DNA from: Proteobacteria bacterium UBA1847
GTDB lineage: Bacteria; Pseudomonadota; Gammaproteobacteria; Steroidobacterales; Woeseiaceae
Direction of reading: 5' to 3'
DNA length: 20,713 bases
Assembly (NCBI GenBank): GCA_002338605.1
Contig: DDIP01000259.1
Location: 1 to 20,713, forward strand
Shown: piece by piece, positions 1 to 8,684 of the stretch
Layout: each line of letters begins with the position of its first letter
Numbering within the stretch: the first letter of the stretch is position 1
The notes under the pieces: generated by a model
Database searches by the model: none
Told to the model about the DNA's origin: nothing
What the model saw: the letters and a program-made list of their open reading frames with translations, nothing else
Made by a program: the position numbers and the translations under genes

Positions 1-1
1 C

Positions 2-1339
2 AAAGGCCCGGTCCCGACCTGGCCATTGGCTTGGGGCCCAATCATCGCCGATTTAAGTTCGGCTGACGCTGGCATAATTGAGCCAGCAATCGCAGCATCC
101 CTGATGCGTGTCCGAGATCGTGCAAATTGGGAGACTCGCAGCAGTGAACTGACATTCAATGCCAGGGTAGGGGGCACTGACAATGCTACCCGAATACGCT
201 CATTTCAAAATACGCCTCGCGGTAAAGTGGAAGTCTCGGCGGGCGTGGGTTGGACCGATGAATGGTTCAGTGTCGAACTCAATGGGCAAGGTGTCGATTC
301 CGACCAGGATAGCGAAGAAGGTCGACTCGACAATAGCATGCTGGGTGTTGCGGTTGGCAACTGGTCGATTGCGGCATCGACGCAGGAACGCTGGTGGGGT
401 CCGGCCTGGGACGGCAGCTTGATTTTGTCAAACAACGCGAGGCCATTTCCGTCGCTGGTCATCGACAGGGTTTTTACTGATCGTTTTCGTTCGAAATGGT
501 TGAGCTGGATCGGGCCGTGGGATTTGACGGTGCTGTTCGGTCAACTCGAGCGCGATCGAGCTGTGCCGAATGCACAATTCTTTGGCATGCGGATTAACTT
601 TCGACCGATCCGCTCACTGGAAATCGGCATCTCCAGAACAGCACAGTGGTGTGGCGACGGTCGACCTTGCGATGCGGGAACGTTTGCGGATCTCATTTTG
701 GGGAACGACAACATCGGCGATGCCGGTATCGGTGCTGAGAACGAACCGGGCAATCAGATGGCAGGTCTGGATTTTCGTTGGTCACCGTCTTTTCTTGGGC
801 TTCCAGCCGCAGCGTACGGTCAGTTCATTGGCGAAGACGAGGCAGGTGGTTTCCCTAGCCGATATTTGGTACAGGTTGGTTTGGAAGGCACGGGGCAGAT
901 TTGCGATCGATGGTCGTATCGATGGTTCACGGAGCTGGCAGGCACAAGTTGTGATTATATATCCGACGACATTTTCAACTGCGGCTATCGGCAGCAAATC
1001 TACAAATCTGGCTATACGTTTCGATCGAGGATCATTGGACACGGCGCCGACAACGACTCTCGCCTCATGTCCGCTGGTTGGCTAGTCGTTGATGAATACG
1101 ATAATCAGTGGCGCGCAATTCTACGATTTGGCGAATTGAACCGGGGCGGCTCACCGGATGCCAGTCATAGCCTGACGCCAGAACCGCAGGATATTGCGAG
1201 CATCGATATATCTCACAGTCGTTTATTCGCATTCGGCGTCGTTGATGCTGGCGTTGGCTTCGAGCAAATCGACGATGCGGCCAGCGGCAATTCATTCTCC
1301 AATACGAGGTTTTATCTTCAGTGGCGAAGCTCTTATTAG
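2..1339 (+). CDS. Capsule assembly Wzi-family outer-membrane protein, first copy, 5' partial
   Basis: The reading frame is open to the left edge, so the gene starts outside the window; the TTG at 26 is not a convincing start. Comparison with the next gene (shared W followed by P at visible residue 7, and the ERWWGP motif) places the missing part at about 42 residues, which would include the signal peptide. Family hallmarks shared with the neighbour are RIRSF, ERWWGPAWDGSLILSNNARP, a CGDGRPC cysteine pair, GNDN, EPGNQ and a late SLTPEPQ. The known family member, E. coli Wzi, is an outer-membrane beta-barrel lectin that anchors capsule to the surface; I infer a similar role. The end overlaps the next start by 19 bases, so translation is probably coupled. 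The family call is firm, but the exact ligand is unknown. Confidence 0.85.
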   Translation, partial: KGPVPTWPLAWGPIIADLSSADAGIIEPAIAASLMRVRDRANWETRSSELTFNARVGGTDNATRIRSFQNTPRGKVEVSAGVGWTDEWFSVELNGQGVDSDQDSEEGRLDNSMLGVAVGNWSIAASTQERWWGPAWDGSLILSNNARPFPSLVIDRVFTDRFRSKWLSWIGPWDLTVLFGQLERDRAVPNAQFFGMRINFRPIRSLEIGISRTAQWCGDGRPCDAGTFADLILGNDNIGDAGIGAENEPGNQMAGLDFRWSPSFLGLPAAAYGQFIGEDEAGGFPSRYLVQVGLEGTGQICDRWSYRWFTELAGTSCDYISDDIFNCGYRQQIYKSGYTFRSRIIGHGADNDSRLMSAGWLVVDEYDNQWRAILRFGELNRGGSPDASHSLTPEPQDIASIDISHSRLFAFGVVDAGVGFEQIDDAASGNSFSNTRFYLQWRSSY

Positions 1340-2793
1340 CGCTGCTGGTTCTGTTGCCGACTTATTCAATGGCGGCACCATTATCAGCACCTGGCGATTT
1401 GCGCATGCGCCACGATCTGCAACTCCTTAGCGATAGTGGCGTGATCAACACGACCCTTACAGCGTGGCCTGTTCCCTTTGGTGATATATACGCTGCGCTA
1501 ATGGGCGTTCGAGTGCAGTCGTTGTCACCCGCCGAGCTGTCGGCGTACCGGCGAATTCGGGATCGAACTCGATTGGAACTAAGTACTGACGCTCTCAGCT
1601 CGCGTCTTGATTTATCGGGTTCGATAAATGCTCGCTCGATTCGAAGCTTTGAGGACACGCCGAGAGACGAAGGCGAGGTCGGTGCTCACCTTTCCTGGCT
1701 TGGCGAAAGATTTTCGGTAAATCTTTCTGCGACGGCGGTTGCAAATCCGTTTGATGGCGACGACGTTCGACCGGATGGAACTTATATCGGCGTAGCGCTC
1801 GGAAATTGGATAGCCACAGCTGGATGGCAAGAGCGCTGGTGGGGGCCGGGCCGGGACGGGAGTTTGATTCTTTCGAGCAACGCGAGACCAACACCTGGCG
1901 TGGCCATACAGAGGAATGTCGCGGCGCCGTTCGAGACCCGGTGGTTGGGCTGGATCGGTCCCTGGACGGTTACGTCATTCATGAATATCCTGGATGACGA
2001 TCGGTTCATAAATGATGCGCGGCTGTTCGGCATACGCGGTAGTTTTCGACCGCCAAAAACTGGCTTGGAGATTGGCGTATCCCGAACTGCCATGTGGTGC
2101 GGTGACAACCGGCCTTGCAGTTTGTCAACATTTGGCGATTTGCTGCTCGGTAACGACAATAGGGGCGTCAATATTGATCCTGCGGACGAACCAGGTAATC
2201 AGCTCGGTGGATTTGATCTGCGTTGGTCGTTGCCGAAGCAAATCCCGGTCGCACTTTATATGCAGTGGATCGGTGAGGATGGCCGCCGCTGTGGCGGCGC
2301 CATCGGCGCGTGGCTTCGACAGTTTGGAGTTGAGTATTGGGGGGTAATCGGCGATCTCAGCTATCGTACGCATTTGGAAGTGTCGGACTCAACGTGCCGT
2401 GAAGGTGGCTTCGGTTTTAGCGACGCAAAGCCCAACTGCAGCTATGGTCACTCAGTCTACCGGACCGGGTATCGCTACGATGGCCGTGCGATCGGTCACT
2501 CCGCTGACGGGGACAGCTTGTCCTACTCATTTGGGTCAACACTGGTACAATCCGCCGGTCATTTATGGAATATTTCGCTGCGCTACATGGAAATAAATCG
2601 AACAGGGGCCCCAGATATCAGGCACACATTAACGCCAACACCACAAGAACTGATCGACCTGCAAATCGCACATGATCGCCAAATGCAATACGGGCGGCTC
2701 TACGCAGGCCTCGGTTTTAGCCAGCTCGACGATCTGGTAACAGGTACCTCTACGTCAGATATCGCGGTGTTTATTCGATGGAGTTCGAATTGA
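1321..2793 (+). CDS. Capsule assembly Wzi-family outer-membrane protein, second copy
   Basis: A 490-residue protein, close to the usual length of about 480 for Wzi. A GTG start fits because GAGG lies at 1306-1309, about 11 bases upstream, and the product then begins with a clean signal peptide (basic MAK, a leucine-rich core, cleavage after SMA near residue 18). The body repeats the motifs of the upstream copy: RSFEDTPR, ERWWGPGRDGSLILSSNARP at about residue 171, CGDNRPC, GNDN, EPGNQ and HTLTPTPQEL. Residues alternate in the way expected of beta strands, and no internal hydrophobic helix is seen. It is a divergent tandem duplicate of the first gene rather than a recent copy. Likely role: outer-membrane surface attachment or assembly of the polysaccharide. 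Its 3' end overlaps the proposed start of the SLBB export gene by 16 bases. Confidence 0.88.
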   Translation: MAKLLLALLVLLPTYSMAAPLSAPGDLRMRHDLQLLSDSGVINTTLTAWPVPFGDIYAALMGVRVQSLSPAELSAYRRIRDRTRLELSTDALSSRLDLSGSINARSIRSFEDTPRDEGEVGAHLSWLGERFSVNLSATAVANPFDGDDVRPDGTYIGVALGNWIATAGWQERWWGPGRDGSLILSSNARPTPGVAIQRNVAAPFETRWLGWIGPWTVTSFMNILDDDRFINDARLFGIRGSFRPPKTGLEIGVSRTAMWCGDNRPCSLSTFGDLLLGNDNRGVNIDPADEPGNQLGGFDLRWSLPKQIPVALYMQWIGEDGRRCGGAIGAWLRQFGVEYWGVIGDLSYRTHLEVSDSTCREGGFGFSDAKPNCSYGHSVYRTGYRYDGRAIGHSADGDSLSYSFGSTLVQSAGHLWNISLRYMEINRTGAPDIRHTLTPTPQELIDLQIAHDRQMQYGRLYAGLGFSQLDDLVTGTSTSDIAVFIRWSSN

Positions 2794-5540
2794 TCAACTT
2801 TTTCACCGTGAGACAATTGCGGTTGAAGTCCGCTTTGCGGGCCGTCGCTTTACTCGCGTTATCTGCCACTGCTGCTTTCGCCCAAGGCATTCAATTATCG
2901 CCATCGCAACAGCAAATGCTAAACGCATTGCCGCCAGCGCAGCGTCAGCAAGCCATGGATGCAATTCGACAGATTGAGGCGAATCAGCAGTCAGGGTCGC
3001 AGCAATCAATTAACGAGGCCGTAGGGCAGATTGCGTCATCGCCTGATTTAGGTGCCGCTGAGCAGATCGTCGGGTCATTACAAGCAACCGCGCAAGCGCG
3101 AAGCCGCCTGGTTATCAAATTCACGCCGCTGGAATCATTGACAGTTGCGGCGATGGGCGAACTGGAGTCGGATCCGATCCTGCAGAAACTGCAGGGTAGT
3201 CACCTGTTTGTCCTCGATGACTCGGGTGTCCTTTCGCTGGCGGGTCTCGAAATGATTCCCCTACTCGGATTGTCGGAAGCAGATATCAATCGGCGTCTAT
3301 CCGCCGAGCCTAGTCTTTCGGTATTCGAAATCGATGCGCGAATTTTGGGCCAGGAACCGATAGGCGTCGAGGCATTGAAGCCTTTCGGCTATGAAGTATT
3401 TGATGCTCGCGATGTTGGTTTCGATGCTCCTGTCAGTGGACCGGTTCCACCGGACTATGTCCTGGGTCCTGGCGACACTGTTCGGGTACAGTTGTTTGGC
3501 AATGTCAACGGCATCTATGAACAGGAAGTATCGCGCGATGGCGTGTTAAACCTTCCGGAAATCGGGCCGGTCACGGTCGCGGGTATTCCGTTCTCCGAAT
3601 TCAGAAATGACATCTATAAGCGCGTTCAACAAATGCTTATCGGCACGCAGGTCAGCGTGACGATGGGACAGTTGAAGACCATTCGAGTGTTCGTGCTTGG
3701 CGACGTTAATAAGCCCGGGTCTTATGTTGTTAGCGGGTTGTCGACGATCAGTAGTGCGCTGTACCGGAGCGGTGGCGTGAGCACTATAGGTTCGTTGCGT
3801 AACGTCCAATTGAAGAGAAGCGGACGACTGGTCTCGACACTGGATGCTTACGACCTGTTAATACGGGGTGACACATCGGGTGATAGTCGCCTGCAACCTG
3901 GCGATGTCATATTTGTTCCGTCGATTGGTACCACGGTCTCCATTGGTGGGGCAGTCAACCGGCCTGCGATTTACGAGGTCAAACGCCTGACTACGGCGGC
4001 AGACCTGGTTGATCTGGCCGGTGGACTGAAGCCGGAGGCATTTCCTGCCGGGGCCCGCCTGGAGCGAATCAGCGAAGGCGGAGAACGAGTGGTCTTGGCT
4101 GTAAATCTCACCCATGAGTCGGCTAATGCTATTCGTATCCGCACGGGCGACACATTGCTCGTGCCGGAGGTTTTACCTGAAGTTGAGAATGCCGTTACAC
4201 TTTCGGGCCATGTGCACAGGCCCGCTAAATATCCGTGGCGGCCGGGATTGCGTCTTAGTGATCTGATTCGCTCCAGCGAGGAACTCAAATTCGGCGTTGA
4301 CATGGACTACGTGTTGATTCGTCGTGAGAACAAGCGCGGCGAACCAGTGGAGGCGCTGTCGGCGAGTCTTATTGACGCGTTAGCAAATCCACATTCGTCG
4401 AGCGACATTCAACTCAAGTCAGGGGACACAGTAAACGTATTCAGCCTCGCATTAGGCCGGCAGCGCATTGTGGAGCCGTTGCTTGAAGAACTGAAGTACC
4501 AATCGACGATCGACAACCCAATTAGAGTAGTCGAGGTGTCGGGAAACGTGCGAGCACCTGGCGCATACCCACTCGAAAAAGGGATGCGTGTCAGCGACCT
4601 AATACGTGCAGGCGGAAGCCTTTCTGAACAAGCTTATGCGCTCGAAGCAGAGTTGACCCGGTACACGGTCAATTCAAATGGCCTACGCGAATCTGGTACT
4701 CGGAAAATTGATATTTTTTCCATACGCAACGGTGACGAAACGGCGGATCTGTTGTTGCAAGAGCACGATTATCTGATGGTGAATCGTGTACCAGAATGGG
4801 ATGCAATTTGGACAGTGGCCCTGGAAGGTGAGGTCGTGTTTCCGGGTAAGTATCGGGTAAGTCGTGGTGAGACACTTTCGGAGGTTCTGCAGCGAGCCGG
4901 TGGATTGACGGCGGCGGCATTCCCGGAAGGCGCGGTGTTCCTTCGCGAAGACCTCAAGGAAAGAGAGCGCGAGCAGATTGAAGCGCTCGCGCGGAGAATG
5001 GAGGCCGATCTGGCTTCGCTTTCGCTGCAATCCGCGGATACCGGCAGTTCCGAAACACTGACGACTGGACGAGTATTGTTGACTCAACTCAAGAATACAG
5101 AAGCGTCCGGTCGACTTGTGATTGACCTTAACCGAGAAGCGAATCTATCGACGGGCTCGATTGAGGTACGCGATGGTGATCGATTGCTGGTCCCAACCCG
5201 CACGCAAGTCGTGACCGTACTCGGAGAGGCACAGCAAAACTCGTCGCATTTGTTTGCGCCGGGCATGTCACGTGATGACTATATTGACCTTAGCGGCGGG
5301 TTGACGCGTCGAGCGGACAGAAAGTTAATTTATATAGTGCGCGCAAATGGTGCTGTTGTTGCCCGCAATCACTCGAAGTGGTTTGGCCGCCGGAATAATA
5401 CGGAAATTCTGCCAGGCGACACAATTGTCGTTCCGCTTGATACGGATCGCATGCGACCGCTGACTTTTTGGGGCAATGTGACGCAGATTTTGTATCAGGG
5501 GGCGATTGCGGTTGCGGCCATCAAGACGTTCAATAATTAG
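2778..5540 (+). CDS. OtnA-like polysaccharide export protein with six SLBB-type repeats
   Basis: A 920-residue protein, much longer than Wza (about 380). It has a signal peptide (hydrophobic core ALRAVALLALSATAAFA, cleavage before QG near residue 36) and a glutamine-rich stretch. A polysaccharide export (PES) domain follows at about 220-300 (DYVLGPGDTVRVQLFG). SLBB-like units start near residues 303, 387, 473, 585, 680 and 812, each with a beta motif of the V-x-G-x-V-x-x-P-x-x-Y type and then an S-x-L-x-x-x-G-G-x pattern. The C-terminus (about 895-917) is a hydrophobic helix, as in related proteins. There is no lipobox cysteine after the signal, unlike Wza. The role inferred is periplasmic and outer-membrane export of the polymer. 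The start is uncertain: a GTG at 2808 also gives a good signal peptide, and neither has a clear ribosome binding site. OtnA/WbfF of Vibrio capsule loci is the nearest known type. Confidence 0.88.
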   Translation: MEFELINFFTVRQLRLKSALRAVALLALSATAAFAQGIQLSPSQQQMLNALPPAQRQQAMDAIRQIEANQQSGSQQSINEAVGQIASSPDLGAAEQIVGSLQATAQARSRLVIKFTPLESLTVAAMGELESDPILQKLQGSHLFVLDDSGVLSLAGLEMIPLLGLSEADINRRLSAEPSLSVFEIDARILGQEPIGVEALKPFGYEVFDARDVGFDAPVSGPVPPDYVLGPGDTVRVQLFGNVNGIYEQEVSRDGVLNLPEIGPVTVAGIPFSEFRNDIYKRVQQMLIGTQVSVTMGQLKTIRVFVLGDVNKPGSYVVSGLSTISSALYRSGGVSTIGSLRNVQLKRSGRLVSTLDAYDLLIRGDTSGDSRLQPGDVIFVPSIGTTVSIGGAVNRPAIYEVKRLTTAADLVDLAGGLKPEAFPAGARLERISEGGERVVLAVNLTHESANAIRIRTGDTLLVPEVLPEVENAVTLSGHVHRPAKYPWRPGLRLSDLIRSSEELKFGVDMDYVLIRRENKRGEPVEALSASLIDALANPHSSSDIQLKSGDTVNVFSLALGRQRIVEPLLEELKYQSTIDNPIRVVEVSGNVRAPGAYPLEKGMRVSDLIRAGGSLSEQAYALEAELTRYTVNSNGLRESGTRKIDIFSIRNGDETADLLLQEHDYLMVNRVPEWDAIWTVALEGEVVFPGKYRVSRGETLSEVLQRAGGLTAAAFPEGAVFLREDLKEREREQIEALARRMEADLASLSLQSADTGSSETLTTGRVLLTQLKNTEASGRLVIDLNREANLSTGSIEVRDGDRLLVPTRTQVVTVLGEAQQNSSHLFAPGMSRDDYIDLSGGLTRRADRKLIYIVRANGAVVARNHSKWFGRRNNTEILPGDTIVVPLDTDRMRPLTFWGNVTQILYQGAIAVAAIKTFNN

Positions 5541-5621
5541 ATCTTGAGCGATCGGCAGCTACATCATGTATATGACGGTGAGTCCGAGACCTATTTGGTC
5601 CTCACAACAAGGATTTAGAAG
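5541..5621 (+). promoter_or_regulatory. Leader with interrupted hairpin and ribosome binding site before the wzz-type gene
   Basis: The 81-base gap between the export gene and the wzz-type gene holds an imperfect hairpin at 5578-5605. The left arm is GTGAG plus GACC, split by a 5-base bulge. The loop is TATTT and the right arm is GGTCCTCAC, giving nine pairs. It is followed at 5609-5613 by AAGGA, eight bases before a TTG codon, which supports that TTG as the start. The hairpin has no U-tract, so it is not a typical terminator; it could modulate translation or protect an mRNA end. This reading is inference. Confidence 0.4.
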
Positions 5622-6614
5622 TTGACTGAACCCGGCCGAGAAAGCGTTGATTCAAGCATCCGTGTTTCAAATAATTGTGTTGCGGCCCCTAAGGGTGCTG
5701 TGCCGGTCTACCTTGTGCAGATGCCGCCCGAGGCCGAGGACACACAGGATGACCTGTATCGATTCTGGACCCTACTCAAACGTTTTCGTCGATTAATTAC
5801 GTTGCTGAGTGTGAGCGCTGCAGTGCTATCGGCAACTTACTCGGTAATTGTCACTCCGAAGTATCGGGCCGAAGTCATTGTTTCTTCAGTGCAGACAACC
5901 GATGGGCAAGGCGGGTTAGGCGCACTCGCCGGTCAGCTCGGTGGCATGGCTTCGCTCGTCGGCCTAAGCCTTGGAGGCGGAGCCGAGAAAGAACAGGCGA
6001 TCGCGGTTCTAACATCTCGGGCCTTTACAGCGCAGATGGTTGACGAACTAGACTTGATGCCTGTTCTTTTCGCCGACGATTGGGACCAGACACTGCAGAC
6101 GTGGAAATCGGACGATCAGGACGAACACCCGACGATGGCAGACGCGCAGCGCGAATTTAGTCGCAACATTCGACGGGTTCGAGAAGATGCAAAGACCGGG
6201 CTTATTACGCTTTCAATGGACTGGAGTGATCGAAGGCAGGCAGCACTGTGGGCAAACTTGTGGATTGAGCGATTGAATGACTTTATGCGTACAGAAGCTA
6301 TTAAGGAAGCCAATACGAACATTGCGTATCTAAACGAAGAGCTGTCAACCAGTAGCTCAGTGGAACTCCGCCAAGCTATCTCGCATTTGATCGAGCAGCA
6401 AATCGAAGTTGCAATGATGGCGAATACGCAGAAAGAATTTGCGTTCAAAGTATTGGATCCGGCGGTGATTCCCGATATTGACGATTATATTTGGCCGATG
6501 CGTGCGGTAATTGTTATCTTTGGGGCAGTCACCGGTTTCTTGTTTGGGATTTTTCTGTCTTTGTTGATTTCGGCAGCGAGTCCGACTCAACACATGAAAA
6601 GTTCAGTGGCTTAG
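5622..6614 (+). CDS. wzz: Wzz-type polysaccharide chain-length determinant
   Basis: A 330-residue inner-membrane protein. It shows the family layout: a first membrane helix at about 58-77, a periplasmic domain, and a second membrane helix at about 295-317, after a proline-containing DYIWPMR segment. A glycine-rich stretch at about 96-119 (GALAGQLGGMASLVGLSLGGG region) follows the first helix, as in many Wzz/Wzc-like proteins. There are no Walker motifs and no tyrosine-rich tail, so it is a co-polymerase without the Wzc kinase. The TTG start is chosen because AAGGA sits eight bases upstream; the first internal ATG at 5721 has no such signal and would remove only a non-conserved tail. It should set the length of the polymer made by Wzy. 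It follows the SLBB export gene, as OtnB follows OtnA in Vibrio loci. Confidence 0.85.
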   Translation: MTEPGRESVDSSIRVSNNCVAAPKGAVPVYLVQMPPEAEDTQDDLYRFWTLLKRFRRLITLLSVSAAVLSATYSVIVTPKYRAEVIVSSVQTTDGQGGLGALAGQLGGMASLVGLSLGGGAEKEQAIAVLTSRAFTAQMVDELDLMPVLFADDWDQTLQTWKSDDQDEHPTMADAQREFSRNIRRVREDAKTGLITLSMDWSDRRQAALWANLWIERLNDFMRTEAIKEANTNIAYLNEELSTSSSVELRQAISHLIEQQIEVAMMANTQKEFAFKVLDPAVIPDIDDYIWPMRAVIVIFGAVTGFLFGIFLSLLISAASPTQHMKSSVA

Positions 6615-6653
6615 CAGAATAGTAAAATCGTGCTTGAACCTCTGGAAAATATT

Positions 6654-7568
6654 ATGGACCTGTTCATTTGTCCGAAGACGGGGTCTGATCTTGTTGCAAC
6701 TAATTCGAATTGCTTGGCAACCGGCGACCGTGGCTCTTCATATGAATTCTCCGGTGCTCATCCTGTTCTAGTTGACTTTGATAATTCCGTCCTCGATAGA
6801 AATCTTACGATGGCCACTTCCGGTGCCAGTATCGTGGCGCGACAAAAGCGCAGCAGGCTCGGGGAGTTTGCCAAGTATTTAGTTTCCGCAAGCAGTAAGA
6901 AAACTGCCGCAAATGTCAGTGCTATGATTGAAGCTCTCAAGCTGAAGCAAGGGCAACCACGTGTTCTCGTTATTGGTGGAGGCGCGGTGGGATCGGGTAT
7001 GCAAGAACTCTACGATGATCCGGATATCCGCCTGGTTGCCTTCGACATCTACGCGTCGCCATTCGTACAGTTTGTAGCTGATGGACATCAAATTCCACTA
7101 GCCAGCCAATCTTTCGACGGAGTCATAATTCAAGCAGTTATCGAGCATGTACTTGAGCCGAATCGCGTCATTTCTGAAATTTTTCGCGTGCTTAGCGACA
7201 ATGGATTGGTGTATGCAGAAACGCCGTTTCTTCAACCTGTTCATGAAGGCGCGTACGATTTTACTCGCTTCACTGATAGCGGACACAGATATCTTTTTCG
7301 CAAATTCGATGCAGTTAGTTCCGGTGTGTTGCACGGACCGGCAGATCAGCTTCTAAGATCGTTGGATTATTTTTTTCGATCATTATTTAGATCGCACGTC
7401 GCTGGAAAGATTGCGAAGCTATTGTTTTCTTGGGTTAAAGTTTTCGACTCACTCATACCCGACGCGTACGCCGTAGACGCTGCAAGTTCAGTTTTCTTTT
7501 TCGGCGAGAAACGGAATTCAGAGATTTCCGCGAAAGATATAATCGGTTACTACCAAGGGAGCAACTAA
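6654..7568 (+). CDS. Trm112-like N-terminus fused to a class I SAM-dependent methyltransferase
   Basis: A 304-residue protein from the ATG at 6654, which has GGAA at about 6644-6647; a GTG at 6630 would add eight residues. The N-terminus (DLFICPKTGSDL, then YEFSGAHPVLVDF) resembles the Trm112-like zinc-ribbon fold, but the second cysteine of the usual C-P-x-C is a threonine, so zinc binding is doubtful. A class I methyltransferase domain follows: motif I VLVIGGGAVGSG near residue 104, an acidic AFDIY strand end, DGVIIQAVIEHVLEPNRV near 155, and RVLSDNGLVYAETPFLQ. It belongs to the methyltransferase type 11 group often found in O-antigen and capsule loci. It may methylate a sugar of the repeat unit or a chain end; the substrate cannot be told. 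It stops three bases before the convergent end of the minus-strand gene. Confidence 0.75.
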   Translation: MDLFICPKTGSDLVATNSNCLATGDRGSSYEFSGAHPVLVDFDNSVLDRNLTMATSGASIVARQKRSRLGEFAKYLVSASSKKTAANVSAMIEALKLKQGQPRVLVIGGGAVGSGMQELYDDPDIRLVAFDIYASPFVQFVADGHQIPLASQSFDGVIIQAVIEHVLEPNRVISEIFRVLSDNGLVYAETPFLQPVHEGAYDFTRFTDSGHRYLFRKFDAVSSGVLHGPADQLLRSLDYFFRSLFRSHVAGKIAKLLFSWVKVFDSLIPDAYAVDAASSVFFFGEKRNSEISAKDIIGYYQGSN

Positions 7569-7571
7569 TTA

Positions 7572-8684
7572 TCAGCTGTCAACCGGGTCTTGGGCGACAT
7601 TTAGCTGTTCGAGTAAATTTTCAGAAATATTGTGCCACAAGAATTTTTGGGCGAGACTTGCATGATTTGGTTGGTCGGCAGTTGCCAATGCACCTTCGAT
7701 CGTTTCCCATATGTTTTTGGGATCCTTTGGGTCAAAATAGTGGGCGTTTTCACCACATAGTTCGCGAAATACTTCAATGTCTGAGCATGCAACCTTACAG
7801 TTCATGGCCATGGCTTCGATCAAGGGCATCCCAAACCCCTCAAGAAACGAAGGGAAAACGTAAAGTTTCGAGTTGCGGTAGGACTCCAAGAGCGCGGATT
7901 CGCTGATGGAATCCTTGAATTCGACTATCGAGCCATTTTCTGAAGTAAGTTGCTTTGCCAACTCGCGCGCTTCTGATTGTGTACCCAAGTCTCGACCGAC
8001 TAAAGAAATTTTCAGATTGGTGGGAGAATGAGCCAAAGCCTTGAGCAGGTTGATGTGATTCTTTCTCGATTCAAACGAGGCGACATATAGGATGTCGATG
8101 TTCTTCCTCTGCTTGCTATCTCCTATCAGGTAGTTTGGCGTAATTCCACAGTATGAGACGAGAATCTTGTGTCTGGGAACCCCGCATCGTGCAACGATAT
8201 CCTCGCGGGAGTACTGACTAATAGTGATAATCTTATTGGAGCGAGCAAGCTGTGACTGTTGAAATCGGCTGGTCAGGAATGACAAGCCGCCGCGCTCGAA
8301 TTCGGTGAAATTACGCAAATCATATATGAGTTGGTAGTGCCAATGCTTCTTGAGTGCTGAAAAGGGTATGGGCATGAAGTCGCTAATGACGTGGCCGCTA
8401 TCAAGCGAGCTCAGTACGCTGCGCAGTTCGAGAAACGAGCGGAGCCTTTGTAGCTTGCTGGTATAGCGTGAAACGAAGACGCATATTTCAGCTGAAGCCC
8501 AATCGGGCTTTTCTCCGTCACACACAATTATCCGGAAATTCTCGCCAAGTTTGGAGGCAAAGATGCGACCGAGCTCATCAAAGCGTTTGTTGGCTCCTGT
8601 GTACAGATTCTTTCTGTAATAGAGGGATACGAAATATATTTTTTTCAAAGCTACACCATAATCAATTCGTGAATTGTATATCAT
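7572..8684 (-). CDS. GT4-family glycosyltransferase, reverse strand
   Basis: A 370-residue GT-B glycosyltransferase of family 4. The N-terminal half has TGANKRFDELGR and a linker TISQYSREDIV. The C-terminal half has ILYVASFESRKNHINLLKAL and the diagnostic E-x7-E nucleotide-sugar motif in PSFLEGFGMPLIEAMA (E282 and E290), followed by CKVACSDIEVFRELCG. It probably transfers a sugar, such as mannose, rhamnose or glucose, to the lipid-linked repeat unit in the cytoplasm. It is the only gene on the minus strand. It faces the methyltransferase with a 3-base gap and diverges from the flippase across 73 bases. The start is uncertain: the ATG at 8684 is used here, but GTG at 8654 or TTG at 8648 would begin at the conserved core (LKKIYFVSLYYRKN). 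It is AT-richer than the export genes. Confidence 0.85.
   Translation of the reverse strand: MIYNSRIDYGVALKKIYFVSLYYRKNLYTGANKRFDELGRIFASKLGENFRIIVCDGEKPDWASAEICVFVSRYTSKLQRLRSFLELRSVLSSLDSGHVISDFMPIPFSALKKHWHYQLIYDLRNFTEFERGGLSFLTSRFQQSQLARSNKIITISQYSREDIVARCGVPRHKILVSYCGITPNYLIGDSKQRKNIDILYVASFESRKNHINLLKALAHSPTNLKISLVGRDLGTQSEARELAKQLTSENGSIVEFKDSISESALLESYRNSKLYVFPSFLEGFGMPLIEAMAMNCKVACSDIEVFRELCGENAHYFDPKDPKNIWETIEGALATADQPNHASLAQKFLWHNISENLLEQLNVAQDPVDS

Noticed and set aside
7569..7620. Bidirectional terminator between the convergent methyltransferase and GT4 genes
   Set aside because: No stable GC-rich hairpin followed by a T-run is visible in or near the 3-base gap.
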